64,000 bases of DNA from Triticum aestivum (GCF_018294505.1 NC_057803.1:689483791-689547790); one strand, 5' to 3'. Positions 43,146 through 55,310 are shown, counted from the stretch's first letter. The notes: a model not told the origin generated them from the sequence alone. Program-made: numbers and translations.

Positions 43146-43655
43146 TCTTATGAAGAAAAACTTGAGTTGAAAGTTTCTATCCCTAGAAAACTCTATGATG
43201 AGTGGGAACCTACTATTAAAATTAAAATTAGAGATTATGAGTTTCATGCTTTGTGTGATTTGGGTGCTAGTGTCTCAACTATTCCCAAAACTTTGTGTGA
43301 TTTCCTTGATTTCCGTGACTTTGAAGATTGCTCCCTAAACTTGCATCTTGCGGATTCCACTATTAAAAAGCCTATGGGAAGAATTAATGATGTTCTTATT
43401 GTTGCAAATAGGAATTATGTGCCCGTAGATTTTATCGTTCTTGATATGGATTGCAATCCTTCATGTCCGACTATTCTTGGTAGACCTTTCCTTAGAACGA
43501 TTGGTGCGATTGTTGATATGAAGGAAGGGAATATTAGATTCCAATTTCCCTTGAGAAAGGGTATGGAATACTTCCCTAGAAAGAAAATAAAATTACCATA
43601 TGAATCTATCATGAGAGCCACTTCTGGATTGCCTACCAAAGATGGCAAAACCTAG
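43146..43655 (+). CDS. Retropepsin-like domain, unit 1
   Basis: In frame with gag after one stop codon (TGA at 43,143-43,145). The domain has the aspartic protease flap-type order LCDLGASVSTIP (active-site D-L-G-A in place of the common D-T/S-G-A), then a ILGRPFLRTIGAIVD motif that closes the fold in retrotransposon proteases. It ends at about residue 162 from the inner Met (43,167). No RT follows. Expression would need readthrough or a separate start. Confidence 0.75.
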   Translation, partial: SYEEKLELKVSIPRKLYDEWEPTIKIKIRDYEFHALCDLGASVSTIPKTLCDFLDFRDFEDCSLNLHLADSTIKKPMGRINDVLIVANRNYVPVDFIVLDMDCNPSCPTILGRPFLRTIGAIVDMKEGNIRFQFPLRKGMEYFPRKKIKLPYESIMRATSGLPTKDGKT

Positions 43656-44378
43656 ATCTATCATTGCTTTTATGCCTAGCTAGGGGCGTTAAACGATAGC
43701 GCTTATTGGGAGGCAACCCAATTATATTTTTTATTTTTTGTTTTTGCTTCTGTTGAGGAATAAATAATCCATCTAGCCTCTGGTTAGATGTGGTTTTATG
43801 TTTTAATTAGTGTTTTTGCCAAGTAGAACCTATAGGATAAGCTATGATGATAGTTGATTTGATTCTGCTGAAAAACAGAAACTTTGCGCTCACGAGAAAA
43901 TTTTCAATAAACCACAGAAACGTGATTTTGCATTGATTCTTTTTGATTCTGATCAATAAAGAAATTTTCCAGTACTTCCTATTTTGGTAGAATTTTTAGA
44001 GTTCCAGAAGTTTGAGTTAGTTACAGATTGCTACAGACTGTTCTGTTTTTGAGAGATTCTGTTTTTCGTGTGTTGTTTGCTTATTTCAATGCATCTATGG
44101 CTAATAAATTAGTTTATAAACCATAAGGAAGTTGGAATACAGTAGGTTTAACACCAATATAAATAAAGAATGAGTTCATTACAGTACCTTAAAGTATTCT
44201 TTTGTTTTGCTTCACTAACGGAACTCACGAGATTTCTATTGAGTTTTGTGTTGTGAAGTTTTCAAGTTTTGGGTCAATTCTTTTGATGGATTATGGAACA
44301 AAGAGTGGCAAGAGCCTAAGCTTGGGGATGCCCATGGCACCCCCAAGATAATACAAGGACACCAAAAAGTCAAAGCTT

Positions 44379-44402
44379 GGGGATGCCCCGTAAGGCATCC
44401 CC
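44379..44402 (+). other. Hairpin with polypurine-like stem, unit 1
   Basis: ggggatgcc-ccgtaa-ggcatcccc, a perfect 9-bp stem. The left arm belongs to aagcttggggatgcc, which occurs also at 44,318 and, as the real polypurine tract, at 46,537. Confidence 0.75.
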
Positions 44403-44585
44403 TCTTTCGTCTACTTCCATCGGTAATTTACTTGGAGCTATATTTTTATTCACCACATGTTATGTGTATTGCTTGGAGCGTATTGTATTATTTGCGTCTT
44501 TGCTTGTTAGTTTACCACAATCATCCTTGCTGTACACACCTTTTGAGAGAGCCATACATGATTTGGAATTTGCTAGAATACTCTT

Positions 44586-44735
44586 AGTGCTTCATTTATA
44601 TCTTTTGAGCTTGATAGTTTTGCTCATAGCGCTTCACTTATATCTTTTGAGCTTGATAGTTTTGCTCATAGTGCTTCACTTATACCTTTTTGAGCGTGAT
44701 AATTTTTGCTCTAGTGCTTCACTTAGATCTTTTAG
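44586..44735. repeat. 42-bp tandem repeat, unit 1
   Basis: About 3.5 copies of a unit beginning agygcttcaytt and containing ttttgagcttgatag. Confidence 0.85.
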
Positions 44736-46536
44736 AGCACGGTGATGGATTTGTTTTAAAGAAACTATTGATCTCTCATGCTTCACTTAGATTATTTTGA
44801 GAGTCGTTAATAGCATGGTAATTTGCTTAAAGATAATATACTCGGTATTCAAGATATGTGAAACTTTCTTTTGAGTGCGTTGAATACTAAGATAAGTTTG
44901 ATGCTTGATAATTGTTTTGAGATATGGAGGTGATAATATCAAAGCAATGCTAGTTGGGGTGATTATGAATTTAAAGAATGCTTGTGTTGAAGTTTGTGAT
45001 TCCCGTAGCATGCACGTATGGTGAACCGCTTTGTGATGAAGTCGGAGCACAATTTTATTTATTGATTGCCTTCCTTATGAGTGGCAGTCGGGGACGAGCG
45101 ATGGTCTTTTCCTACCAATCTATCCCCCTAGGAGTATGCGTGTAGTGCTTTGGTTTTTGATGACATCTAAATTTTTGCAACAAGTGCATGAGTTCTTTTG
45201 ATTAATGTTGAGTCCATGGATTATACGCACTCTCACCCTTCCACCATTGCTACCCTCTCTAATACCGCGCACTTTTCGCCGGTATCATACACCCACCATA
45301 TACCTTCCTCAAAACAGCCACCAAACCTACCTATCAGGGCATTTCCATAGCCATTCCGAGATATATTGCCATGCAACTTTCCACCGTTCCGTTCATATGA
45401 CACACATTACTTTTGTCATATTTCTTTTTGCATGAACATGTAGTTGACATTGTATTCGTGGCAAGGCCACCTTCATAATTTTCATACATGTCGCTCTTGA
45501 TTCATTGCATATCCCGGTACACCGCCGGAGGCATTCATATAGAGTCACATTTTGTTCTAAGTATCGAGTTGTAATTGATGAGTTGTAAGAAAAATAAAAG
45601 TGTTATCATCATTATGAGAGCATTGTCCCAGTGAGGAAAGGATGATGGAGACTATGATTCCCCCATAAGTCGGGATGAGACTCCACACGAAAAAAAAGAA
45701 TGGCCATAAAAAAAAGAAAAGGCCCAAATATAATAATAATAATAATAAATGAGAGAAAAAGAGAGAAGGGACAATGCTACTATCCTTTTACCACACTTGT
45801 GCTTCAAATTAGCACCATGATCTTCATGATAGAGAGTCTCATATGTTGTCACTTTCATATACTAGTGGGAATTTTTCATTATAGAACTTGGCTTGTATTT
45901 TCCAATGCTGCGCTTCCTCAAAAGTGCCGTAGGTCTTCGTGAGCAAGCAAGTTGGATGCACACCCACTTAGTTTCTTTTGTTGAGCTTTCATATACTTAT
46001 AGCTCTAGTGCATCCATTGCATGGCAATCCCTACTCACTCACATTGATATCTATTGATGGGCATCTCCATAGCCCATTGATACGCCTAGTTGATGTGAGA
46101 CTATCTTCTCCTTTTTTGTCTTCTCCACAACCACCATTCTATTCCACCTATAGTGCTATGTCCATGGCTCACGCTCATGTATTGCGTGAAAGTTGAAAAA
46201 GATTGATATTACTAAAGTATGAAACAATTGCTTGGCTCGTCATCGGGGTTGTGCATGATTAAATACTTTGTGTGATGAAGATAGAGCTTAGCCAGACTAT
46301 ATGATTTTGTAGGGATAACTTTCTTTGGCCATGCTATTTTGAGAAGACATGATTATCTTGATTAGTATGCTTGAAGTATTATTACTTTTATGTCAATATG
46401 AACTTTTGTCTTGAATCTTTCAGATCTGAATATTCATGCCATGATTAAGAAGATTTACATTGAAATCATGCCAAAGTATCACTCCGCATCCAAAATTCTT
46501 TTTTATCATTTACCTACTCGAGGACGAGCAGGAATT

Positions 46537-46551
46537 AAGCTTGGGGATGCT
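46537..46551 (+). promoter_or_regulatory. Polypurine tract before LTR2
   Basis: aagcttggggatgct directly before the LTR start. Confidence 0.7.
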
Positions 46552-48127
46552 TGATACGTCTCCAACGTATCTATAATTTTTGATTGCTCCATGCTACTTT
46601 ATCTACTGTTTTGGACTATATTGGGCTTTATTTACCACATTTATATTATTTTTGGGACTAACCTATTAACCGGAGGCCCAGCCCAGAATTGTTATTTTTT
46701 GCCTATTTCAATATTTTGAAGAAACAGAATATCAAACGGAGTCCAAACGGAATAAAACCTTCGGGAACGTGATTTTCTCACCGAACATGATCCAGGAGAC
46801 TTGGACCCTACTCCAAGGAACAAAAGAGGCAGTCACGAGGGTGGGGGTGCCCCCCCTAGGGTGCCCCCTGCCTCGTGGGCCCCCTGTTGATCCACCGACG
46901 TACTCCTTCCTCCTATATATACCTTCGTACCCCCGACAGATCAAATACGGAGCCAAAAACCTAATTCCACCGCCGCAACTTTATGTATCCATGAGATCCT
47001 ATCTTGGGGCCTGTTCCAGAGCTCCGCCGGAGGGGGCATCTACCATGGAGGGCTTCTACATCAACACCATAGCCTCTCCGATGAAGTGTGAGTAGTTTAC
47101 TTCGGACCTTCGGGTCCATAGCTAGTAGCTATATGGCTTCTTCTCTCTTTTTGGATCTCAATACAATGTTCTCCCCCTCTCTTGTGGAGATCTATTCGAT
47201 GTAATCTTCTTTTTTGTGGTGTGTTTGTTGAGACCGATGAATTGTGGGTTTATGATCCAGCTTATCTATGAATAATATTTGAATCTTCTCTGAATTCTTT
47301 TATGTATGATTGAGTTATCTTTGCAAGTCTCTTCGAATTATCCGTTGGGTTTTTGCCAACTAGATTGGTAGTTCTTGCAATGGGAGAAGTGTTTAGCTTT
47401 GGGTTCAATCTTGCGGTGTCCTTTCCAGTGACAGCAGGGGTAGCAAGGCACGTATTGTATTGTTGCCATCGAGGATAACAAGATGGGTTTTTTATCATAT
47501 TGCATGAATTTATCCCTCTACATCATGTCATCTTGCTTAAGGCATTACTCTGTTTTTAACTTAATACTCTAGATGCATGCTGGATAGCGGTCGATGAGTG
47601 GAGTAATAGTAGTAGATGAAGAATCGTTTCGATCTACTTGTCTCGGACGTGATGCCTATATACATGATCATACCTAGATATACTCATAATTATGCTCAAT
47701 TCTGTCAATTGCTCAATAGTAATTTGTTCACCCATCGTAGAATACTTATGCTCTTGAGAGAAGCCACTAGTGAAACCTATGGCCCCCGTGTCTATTCTCA
47801 TCATATAAATCTCCATTACTTTATTACTTGCTTTGTTTTTACTTTGCCTTTTACTTTTCACTTTGCATCTCTATATCAAAAATACCAAAAATATTATTTA
47901 TCATCTCTATCAGATCTCACCCTCGTAAGTGACCGTGAAGGGATTGACAACCCCTAACCGCGTTGGTTGCGAGTAGCTATCGTTTTGTGTAGGTACGAGG
48001 GACTTGAACATGATCTCCTAATGGATTGATACCTTGGTTCTCAAAAACTGAGGGAAATACTTACGCTACTTTACTGCATCATCCTCTCCTCTTCGGGGAA
48101 ATCCAACGCAGTGCTCAAGAGGTAGCA
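46552..48127 (+). repeat. Gypsy-type LTR2 (shared middle LTR)
   Basis: 1,576 bp, from tgatacgtctcc to ggtagca. TATA-like ctatatatacc at about 46,913. It serves as 3' LTR of unit 1 and 5' LTR of unit 2. Confidence 0.9.
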
Positions 48128-48138
48128 AGAAGAATTTC

Positions 48139-48156
48139 TGGCGCCGTTGCCGGGGA
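48139..48156 (+). promoter_or_regulatory. Primer-binding site, unit 2
   Basis: Identical 18-mer at the same distance from LTR2. Confidence 0.85.
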
Positions 48157-48359
48157 GTTTGCGCAAAAGTCAACCATACCAAGTACCCATCACAATCCCT
48201 ATCTCTCGCATTACATTATTTTCCTCTCGTTTTCCTCTCCCCCACTTCACCCTTGCCGTTTTATTCGCCCTCCCTTTCCCAATCTCCTCCTCTCTTTCCC
48301 TTTCGCCTTTTTCTCGTTTGCCTTTTTTTGTTTGCTTATGTGTTGGATTACTTGTTGCC

Positions 48360-49924
48360 ATGGCGCAAGATAATACCAAATTGTGTGACTTCTCGAATAC
48401 AAATAATAATGATTTTCTTAGTACTACGATTGCTCCTCTTAATAATGATGAGTCTTGTGAAATCAATACCGCTTTGCTGAATCTTGTTATGAAAGATCAA
48501 TTCGCCGGCCTTCCTAGTGAAGATGCCGCTACTCATCTAAATAATTTTGTTGATTTGTGTGATATGCAAAAGAATAAAGATACGGATAATAATATTGTCA
48601 AATTGAAGTTATTTCCGTTTTCACTTAGAGTTCGTGCTAAAGTTTGGTTTTCGTCTTTGCCTAAAGATAGTATTGGTTCTTGGAACAAGTGCAAAGATGC
48701 TTTTGTCTCTAAGTATTTTCCTCCCGCTAAGATCATCACTCTTAGGAACGATATTATGAATTTTAAACAACTTGATCATGAGCATGTTGCCCAATCTTGG
48801 GAAGGAATGAAATTGATGCTTCGCAATTGCCCAACTCATGGTTTGAATTTATGGATGATCATACAAAATTTTTATGCTGGATTGAATTTCGCTTCTAGAA
48901 ATCTTTTAGATTCGGCCGCGGGAGGCACGTTTATGGAAATTACATTAGGAGATGCTACAAAATTGCTTGATAATATTATGGCTAATTATTCTCAATGGCA
49001 CACCGAAAGATCTTCTAGTAAAAAATGCATGTTATAGAAGAAATCAATGTTTTGAGTGAAAAGATGGATGAACTTATGAAGAGGTTTGCTACTAAAAATA
49101 CTTCTCTTGATCCCAATGATATGCCTTTATCTACTTTGATTGAGAATACTAATGAATCTATGGATGTGAATTTTGTTGGTAGGAATAGTTTTGAAAATAA
49201 CGCGTATAGAGGGAATTTTAATCCTAGGCCTTATCCTAGCAATCCTTCTAATAATTATGGAAATTCCTACAACAACTCTTATGGAAATTTTAATAAGATG
49301 CCCTCTGAATTTGAGAGTAGTGTTAAAGAGTTTATGAATTCACAAAAGAATTTTAATGCTTTGCTTGAAGAGAAATTGCTTAAAGTTGATGATTTGTCTA
49401 GGAACGTTGATAGAATTTCTCTTGAAATTGATATTTTAAAGCTTAGATATATTCCTCCTAAGCATGGTATTAATGAGTCACTCAAAGCCATGAGGATTTC
49501 CATTGATGAGTGCAAAGAAAAAACCGCTAGGATGCGTGCTTCCAAAGATGCTTTTATTAAAGCGTGTTCTTCCAATTCCTATGAAAATCGAGATGAAGAT
49601 CTAAAAGTTATTGATGTGTCACCTATTAAATCTTTGTTTTGCAATATGAATCTTGATGAAACTGAATATGATTTTCCTTTACCTAGAAGGCATTCTAAGA
49701 ATTCGGAGTTTCTAGATCTTGATGATGAAATTGATGAAAGTGGGATTGAAAGAAATAAAAACCTAGATGTTGCTAAACCCACTATTTTGGATCTCAAGGA
49801 ATTTAATTATGAAAATTGCTCTTTGATTGGTTGTATTTCCTTGTTGCAATCCGTGCTAGATTCTCCTCACGCTTATAGTCAAAATAAGGCCTTTACCAAA
49901 CACATTGTTGATGCCTTGATGTAA
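48360..49924 (+). pseudogene. Gypsy-type gag, unit 2 (frameshifted)
   Basis: Near copy of unit 1 gag starting MAQDNTK at 48,360. Near 49,020 an A-run has six rather than seven A, shifting the frame after the RSSSKK motif, so only the first ~220 residues are in frame. The remainder (49,025-49,924) is open in the other frame. A 9-bp in-frame duplication adds three residues near 49,730. About twenty amino-acid differences from unit 1. It ends at TAA, one base different from TGA in unit 1, at the same codon. Confidence 0.85.
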
Positions 49925-50434
49925 TCTTATGAAGAAAAACTTGAGTTGAAAGTTTCTATCCCTAGAAAACTCTATGATGAGTGGGAACCTACTATTAAAA
50001 TTAAAATTATAGATTATGAGTTTCATGCTTTGTGTGATTTGGGTGCTAGTGTCTCAACTATTCCAAAAACTTTGTGTGATTTGCTTGATTTCCGTGACTT
50101 TGAAGATTGCTCCCTAAACTTGCATCTTGCGGATTCCACTATTAAAAAGCCTATGGGAAGAATTAATGATGTTCTTATTGTTGCAAATAGGAATTATGTG
50201 CCCGTAGATTTTATCGTTCTTGATATAGATTGCAATCCTTCATGTCCGATTATTCTTGGTAGACCTTTCCTTAGAACGATTGGTGCGATTATTGATATGA
50301 AGGAAGGGAATATTAGATTCCAATTTCCCTTGAGAAAGGGTATGGAATACTTCCCTAGAAAGAAAATAAAATTACCATATGAATCTATCATGAGAGCCAC
50401 TTATGGATTGCCTACCAAAGATGGCAAAACCTAG
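49925..50434 (+). CDS. Retropepsin-like domain, unit 2
   Basis: Same as the unit 1 domain (LCDLGASVSTIP, then ILGRPFLRTIGAI) with a few substitutions; open to 50,434. It follows the in-frame TAA. Confidence 0.75.
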   Translation, partial: SYEEKLELKVSIPRKLYDEWEPTIKIKIIDYEFHALCDLGASVSTIPKTLCDLLDFRDFEDCSLNLHLADSTIKKPMGRINDVLIVANRNYVPVDFIVLDIDCNPSCPIILGRPFLRTIGAIIDMKEGNIRFQFPLRKGMEYFPRKKIKLPYESIMRATYGLPTKDGKT

Positions 50435-51155
50435 ATCTATCCTTGCTTTTATGCCTAGCTAGGGGCGTTAAACGATAGCGCTTATTGCGAGGCAACCCAA
50501 TTATATTTTTTATTTTTTGTTTTTGCTTCTGTTGAGGAATAAATACCATCTAGCCTCTGGTTAGATGTGGTTTTATGTTTTAATTAGTGTTTGTGCCAAG
50601 TAGAACCTATAGGATAAGCTATGATGATAGTTGATTTGATTCTGCTGAAAAACAGAAACTTTGCGCTCACGAGAAAATTTTCAATAAATCACAGAAACGT
50701 GATTTTGCATTGATTCTTTTTGATTCTGATCAATAAAGAAATTTTCCAGTACGTCCTATTTTGGTAGGATTTTTAGAGTTCCAGAAGTTTGCGTTAGTTA
50801 CAGATTGCTACAGACTGTTCTGTTTTTGAGAGATTCTGTTTTTCGTGTGTTGTTTGCTTATTTCAATGCATCTATGGCTAATAAATTAGTTTATAAACCA
50901 TAAGGAAGTTGGAATACAGTAGGTTTAACACCAACATAAATAAAGAATGAGTTCATTACAGTACCTTAAAGTATTCTTTTGTTTTGCTTCACTAACGGAA
51001 CTCACGAGATTTCTATTGAGTTTTGTGTTGTGAAGTTTTCAAGTTTTGGGTGAATTCTTTTGATGGATTATGGAACAAAGAGTGGCAAGAGCCTAAGCTT
51101 GGGGATTCCCATGGCACCCCCAAGATAATACAAGGACACCAAAAAGTCAAAGCTT

Positions 51156-51179
51156 GGGGATGCCCCGTAAGGCATCCCC
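51156..51179 (+). other. Hairpin with polypurine-like stem, unit 2
   Basis: Same 9-bp stem and six-base loop, fully conserved in the second unit. Confidence 0.75.
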
Positions 51180-51362
51180 TCTTTCGTCTACTTCCATCGG
51201 TAATTTACTTGGAGCTATATTTTTATTCACCACATGTTATGTGTTTTGCTTGGAGCGTATTGTATTATTTGCGTCTTTGCTTGTTAGTTTACCACAATCA
51301 TCCTTGCTGTACACACCTTTTAAGAGAGCCATACATGATTTGGAATTTGCTAGAATACTCTT

Positions 51363-51512
51363 AGTGCTTCATTTATATCTTTTGAGCTTGATAGTTTTGC
51401 TCATAGCGCTTCACTTATATCTTTTGAGCTTGATAGTTTTGCTCATAGTGCTTCACTTATACCTTTTTGAGCGTGATAATTTTTGCTCTAGTGCTTCACT
51501 TAGATCTTTTAG
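51363..51512. repeat. 42-bp tandem repeat, unit 2
   Basis: Same repeat and copy number as in unit 1. Confidence 0.85.
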
Positions 51513-52502
51513 AGCATGGTGATGGATTTGTTTTAAAGAAACTATTGATCTCTCATGCTTCACTTAGATTATTTTGAGAGTCATTAATAGCATGGTAATT
51601 TGCTTAAAGATAATATACTCGGTATTCAAGATATGTGAAACTTTCTTTTGAGTGCGTTGAATACTAAGATAAGTTTGATGCTTGATAATTGTTTTGAGAT
51701 ATGGAGGTGATAATATCAAAGCAATGCTAGTTGGGGTGATTATGAATTTAAAGAATGCTTGTGTTGAAGTTTGTGATTCCCGTAGCATGCACGTATGGTA
51801 AAGCGCTTTGTGATGAAGTCGGAGCACAATTTTATTTATTGATTGTCTTCCTTATGAGTGGCAGTCGGGGACGAGCGATGGTCTTTTCCTACCAATCTAT
51901 CCCCCTAGGAGTATGCGTGTAGTGCTTTGGTTGTTGATGACTTCTAAATTTTTGCAACAAGTGCATGAGTTCTTTTGATTAATGTTGAGTCCATGGATTA
52001 TACGCACTCTCACCCTTCCACCATTGCTAGCCTCTCTAATACCGCGCACTTTTCGCCGGTATCATACACCCACCATATACCTTCCTCAAAACAGCCACCA
52101 AACCTACCTACCAGGGCATTTCCATAGCCATTCCGAGATATATTGCCATGCAACTTTCCACCGTTCCGTTCATATGACACACATTACTTTTGTCATATTT
52201 CTTTTTGCATGAACATGTAGTTGACATTGTATTCGTGGCAAGGCCACCTTCATAATTTTCATACATGTCGCTCTTGATTCATTGCATATCCCGGCACACC
52301 GCCGGAGGCATTCATATAGAGTCACATTTTGTTCTAAGTATCGAGTTGTAATTGATGAGTTGTAAGAAAAATAAAAGTGTTATCATCATTATGAGAGCAT
52401 TGTCCCAGTGAGGAAAGGATGATGGAGACTATGATTCCCCCATAAGTCGGGATGAGACTCCACACGAAAAAAAAGAATGGCCATAAAAAAAGAAAAGGCC
52501 CA

Positions 52503-52504
<2 letters not shown>

Positions 52505-52534
<30 letters not shown>
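52505..52534. repeat. (AAT)n microsatellite
   Basis: About nine AAT units here; the counterpart in unit 1 near 45,730-45,750 is shorter. Confidence 0.85.
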
Positions 52535-52536
<2 letters not shown>

Positions 52537-53322
52537 GAGAGAAAAAGAGAGAAGGGACAATGCTACTATCCTTTTACCACACTTGTGCTTCAAAGTAGCA
52601 CCATGATCTTCATGATAGAGAGTCTCATATGTTGTCACTTTCATATACTAGTGGGAATTTTTCATTATAGAACTGGGCTTGTATTTTCCAATGCCGCGCT
52701 TCCTCAAAAGTGCCCTAGGTCTTCGTGAGCAAGCAAGTTGGATGCACACCCACTTAGTTTCTTTTGTTGAGCTTTCATATACTTATAGATCTAGTGCATC
52801 CATTGCATGGCAATCCCTACTCACTCACATTGATATCTATTGATGGGCATCTCCGTAGCCCATTGATACGCCTAGTTGATGTGAGACTATCTTCTCCTTT
52901 TTTGTCTTCTCCACAACCACCATTCTATTCCACCTATAGTGCTATGTCCATGGCTCACGCTCATGTATTGCGTGAAAGTTGAAAAAGTTTGATATTACTA
53001 AAGTATGAAACAATTGCTTGGCTCGTCATCGGGGTTGTGCATGATTAAATACTTTGTGTGATGAAGATAGAGCTTAGCCAGACTATATGATTATGTAGGG
53101 ATAACTTTCTTTGGCCATGCTATTTTGAGAAGACATGATTACTTTGATTAGTATGCTTGAAGTATTATTACTTTTATGTCAATATGAACTTTTGTCTTGA
53201 ATTTTTCAGATCTGAATATTCATGCCACGATTAAGAAGATTTACATTGAAATCATGCCAAAGTATCACTCCGCATCCAAAATTCTTTTTTATCATTTACC
53301 TACTCGAGGACGAGCAGGAATT

Positions 53323-53337
53323 AAGCTTGGGGATGCT
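53323..53337 (+). promoter_or_regulatory. Polypurine tract before LTR3
   Basis: Same 15-mer directly before LTR3. Confidence 0.7.
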
Positions 53338-54884
53338 TGATACGTCACCAACGTATCTATAATTTTTGATTGCTCCATGCTACTTTATCTACAGTTTTGG
53401 ACTATATTGGGCTTTATTTACCACTTTTATATTATTTTTGGGACTAACCTATTAACCGGAGGCCCAGCCCAGAATTGTTATTTTTTACCTATTTCAGTAT
53501 TTCGAAGAAACAGAATATCAAACGGAGTCCAAACGGAATAAAACCTTCGGGAACGTGATTTTCTCACCGAACATGATCCAGGAGACTTGGACCCTACTCC
53601 AAGGAACAAAAGAGGCGGTCATGAGGGTGGGGGGTGCCCCCCTTTGGCGCCCCCTGCCTCGTGGGCCCCCTGTTGATCCACCGACGTACCCTCGACAGAT
53701 CAAATACGGAGCCAAAAACCTAATTCCACCGCTGCAACTTTCTGTATACACGAGATCCCATCTTGGGGCCTGTTCCGGAGCTCCGCCGGAGGGGGCATCT
53801 ACCACGGAGGGCTTCTACATCAACACCATAGCCTCTCCGATGAAGTGTGAGTAGTTTACTTCGGACCTTTGGGTCCATAGCTAGTAGCTATATGGATTCT
53901 TCTCTCTTTTTGGATCTCAATACAATGTTCTCCCCCTCTCTTGTGGAGATCTATTCGATGTAATCTTCTTTTTTGCGGTGTGTTTGTTGAGACCGATGAA
54001 TTGTGGGTTTATGATCCAGCTTATCTATGAATAATATTTGAATCTTCTCTGAATTCTTTTATGTATGATTGAGTTATCTTTGCAAGTCTTCGAATTATCC
54101 ATTTGGTTTGGCCAACTAGATTGGTAGTTCTTGCAATGGGAGAAGTGTTTAGCTTTGGGTTCAATCTTGCGGTGTCCTTTCCCAGTGACAGCAGGGGCAA
54201 CAAGGCACGTATTGTATTGTTGCCATCGAGGATAACAAGATGGGGTTTTTATCATATTGCATGAATTTATCCCTCTACATCATGTCATCTCGCTTAAGGC
54301 GTTACTCTATTTTTAACTTAATACTCCAGATGCATGCTGCATAGCGGTCGATGAGTGGAGTAATAGTAGTAGATGCAGAATCGTTTCGATCTACTTGTCT
54401 CAGACGTGATGCCTATATACATGATCATACCTAGATATACTCATAATTATGCTCAATTCTGTCAATTGCTCAACAGTAATTTATTCACCCACCGTAGAAT
54501 ACTTATGCTCTTGAGAGAAGCCACTAGTGAAAACTATGGCCCCCGGGTCTATTCTCATCATATCAATCTCCATTACTTTATTACTTTCTTTGTTTTTACT
54601 TTGCCTTTTGCTTTTCACTTTGCATCTCTATATCAAAAATACCAAAAATATTATTTATCATCTCTATCAGATCTCACCCTCATAAGTGACCGTGAAGGGA
54701 TTGACAACCCCTAATCGCGTTGGTTGCGAGTAGCTATCGTCTTGTGTAGGTACGAGGGACTTGAACGTGATCTCCTACTAGATTGATACCTTGGTTCTCA
54801 AAAACTGAGGGAAATACTTACACTACTTTACTGCATCATCCTCTCCTCTTCGGGGAAATCCAACACAGTGCTCAAGAGGTAGCA
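53338..54884 (+). repeat. Gypsy-type LTR3
   Basis: 1,547 bp, from tgatacgtcacc to ggtagca. Lacks about 28 bp around 53,685 that hold the TATA-like box in LTR1 and LTR2. Confidence 0.9.
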
Positions 54885-54889
54885 GGTCC

Positions 54890-55226
54890 CTTCATGGGTG
54901 GAGCCCTCCGTGGACTCGCTCAGCCATTACCCTTTGTGGGTTGAAGTCTCCATCAATGTGGACGTACAATAGCACCGCCTATCGGAACCATGCCAAAAAT
55001 CTTTGTGTCTCCATTGCGTTTGCATACTCCAAACCCTTCCCTTTACCTTAATATGCAATGTTTTACTTTCCGCTGCTATACTCTTATAATTGCATGTGTA
55101 GGTTGATTGCTTGACTTGTGCTAATTGCTAAAATCTGCCCAAATTTAAAACTGGGAAAATGGTAGATTTTTATTTGGTCAAGTAGTCTAATCACCCCCTC
55201 CATCTAGACATACTTTCGATCCTACA
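54890..55226 (+). repeat. 5' LTR of copia, right part
   Basis: Continues the LTR after the inserted array. Terminal cctaca, then the primer-binding site for initiator-Met tRNA. Confidence 0.75.
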
Positions 55227-55310
55227 AGTGGTATCAGAGCTTTGATCTCCATTAGCCTTGATTTCTGGAGCTTTGATGATCATTGCCTTTGTCTAACAAC
55301 CTAGGAGAGT

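Larger units (their letters stand above)
43656..46536 (+). other. Non-coding 3' part of unit 1
   Basis: About 2.9 kb with only short frames between the protease and LTR2, where an autonomous gypsy element would carry RT, RNase H and integrase. Holds the tandem repeat, hairpin and AAT run listed separately. Confidence 0.7.
50435..53322 (+). other. Non-coding 3' part of unit 2
   Basis: Counterpart of 43,656-46,536, about 98% identical by eye; also without RT or integrase. Confidence 0.7.
39778..54884 (+). mobile_element. Gypsy-type gag-protease retrotransposon, tandem LTR array
   Basis: Structure LTR1-internal1-LTR2-internal2-LTR3 with a unit length of about 6.78 kb. The middle LTR is shared. 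The outer flanks are near-identical 5-mers, GGACC (39,773-39,777) and GGTCC (54,885-54,889), and no duplication lies between units. The primer-binding site tggcgccgttgccgggga follows LTR1 and LTR2, a type used by the Athila/Tat side of gypsy elements. Each internal region has gag and a retropepsin-like domain, then about 2.9 kb of non-coding DNA where RT and integrase would be. It therefore depends on another element. The LTR start resembles that of the wheat Fatima family, from memory. Confidence 0.85.

Noticed and set aside
44586..44735. Evenly spaced repeats as a CRISPR array
   Set aside because: The 42-bp units are adjacent with no unique spacers and lie in a plant retrotransposon; they are an ordinary tandem repeat.
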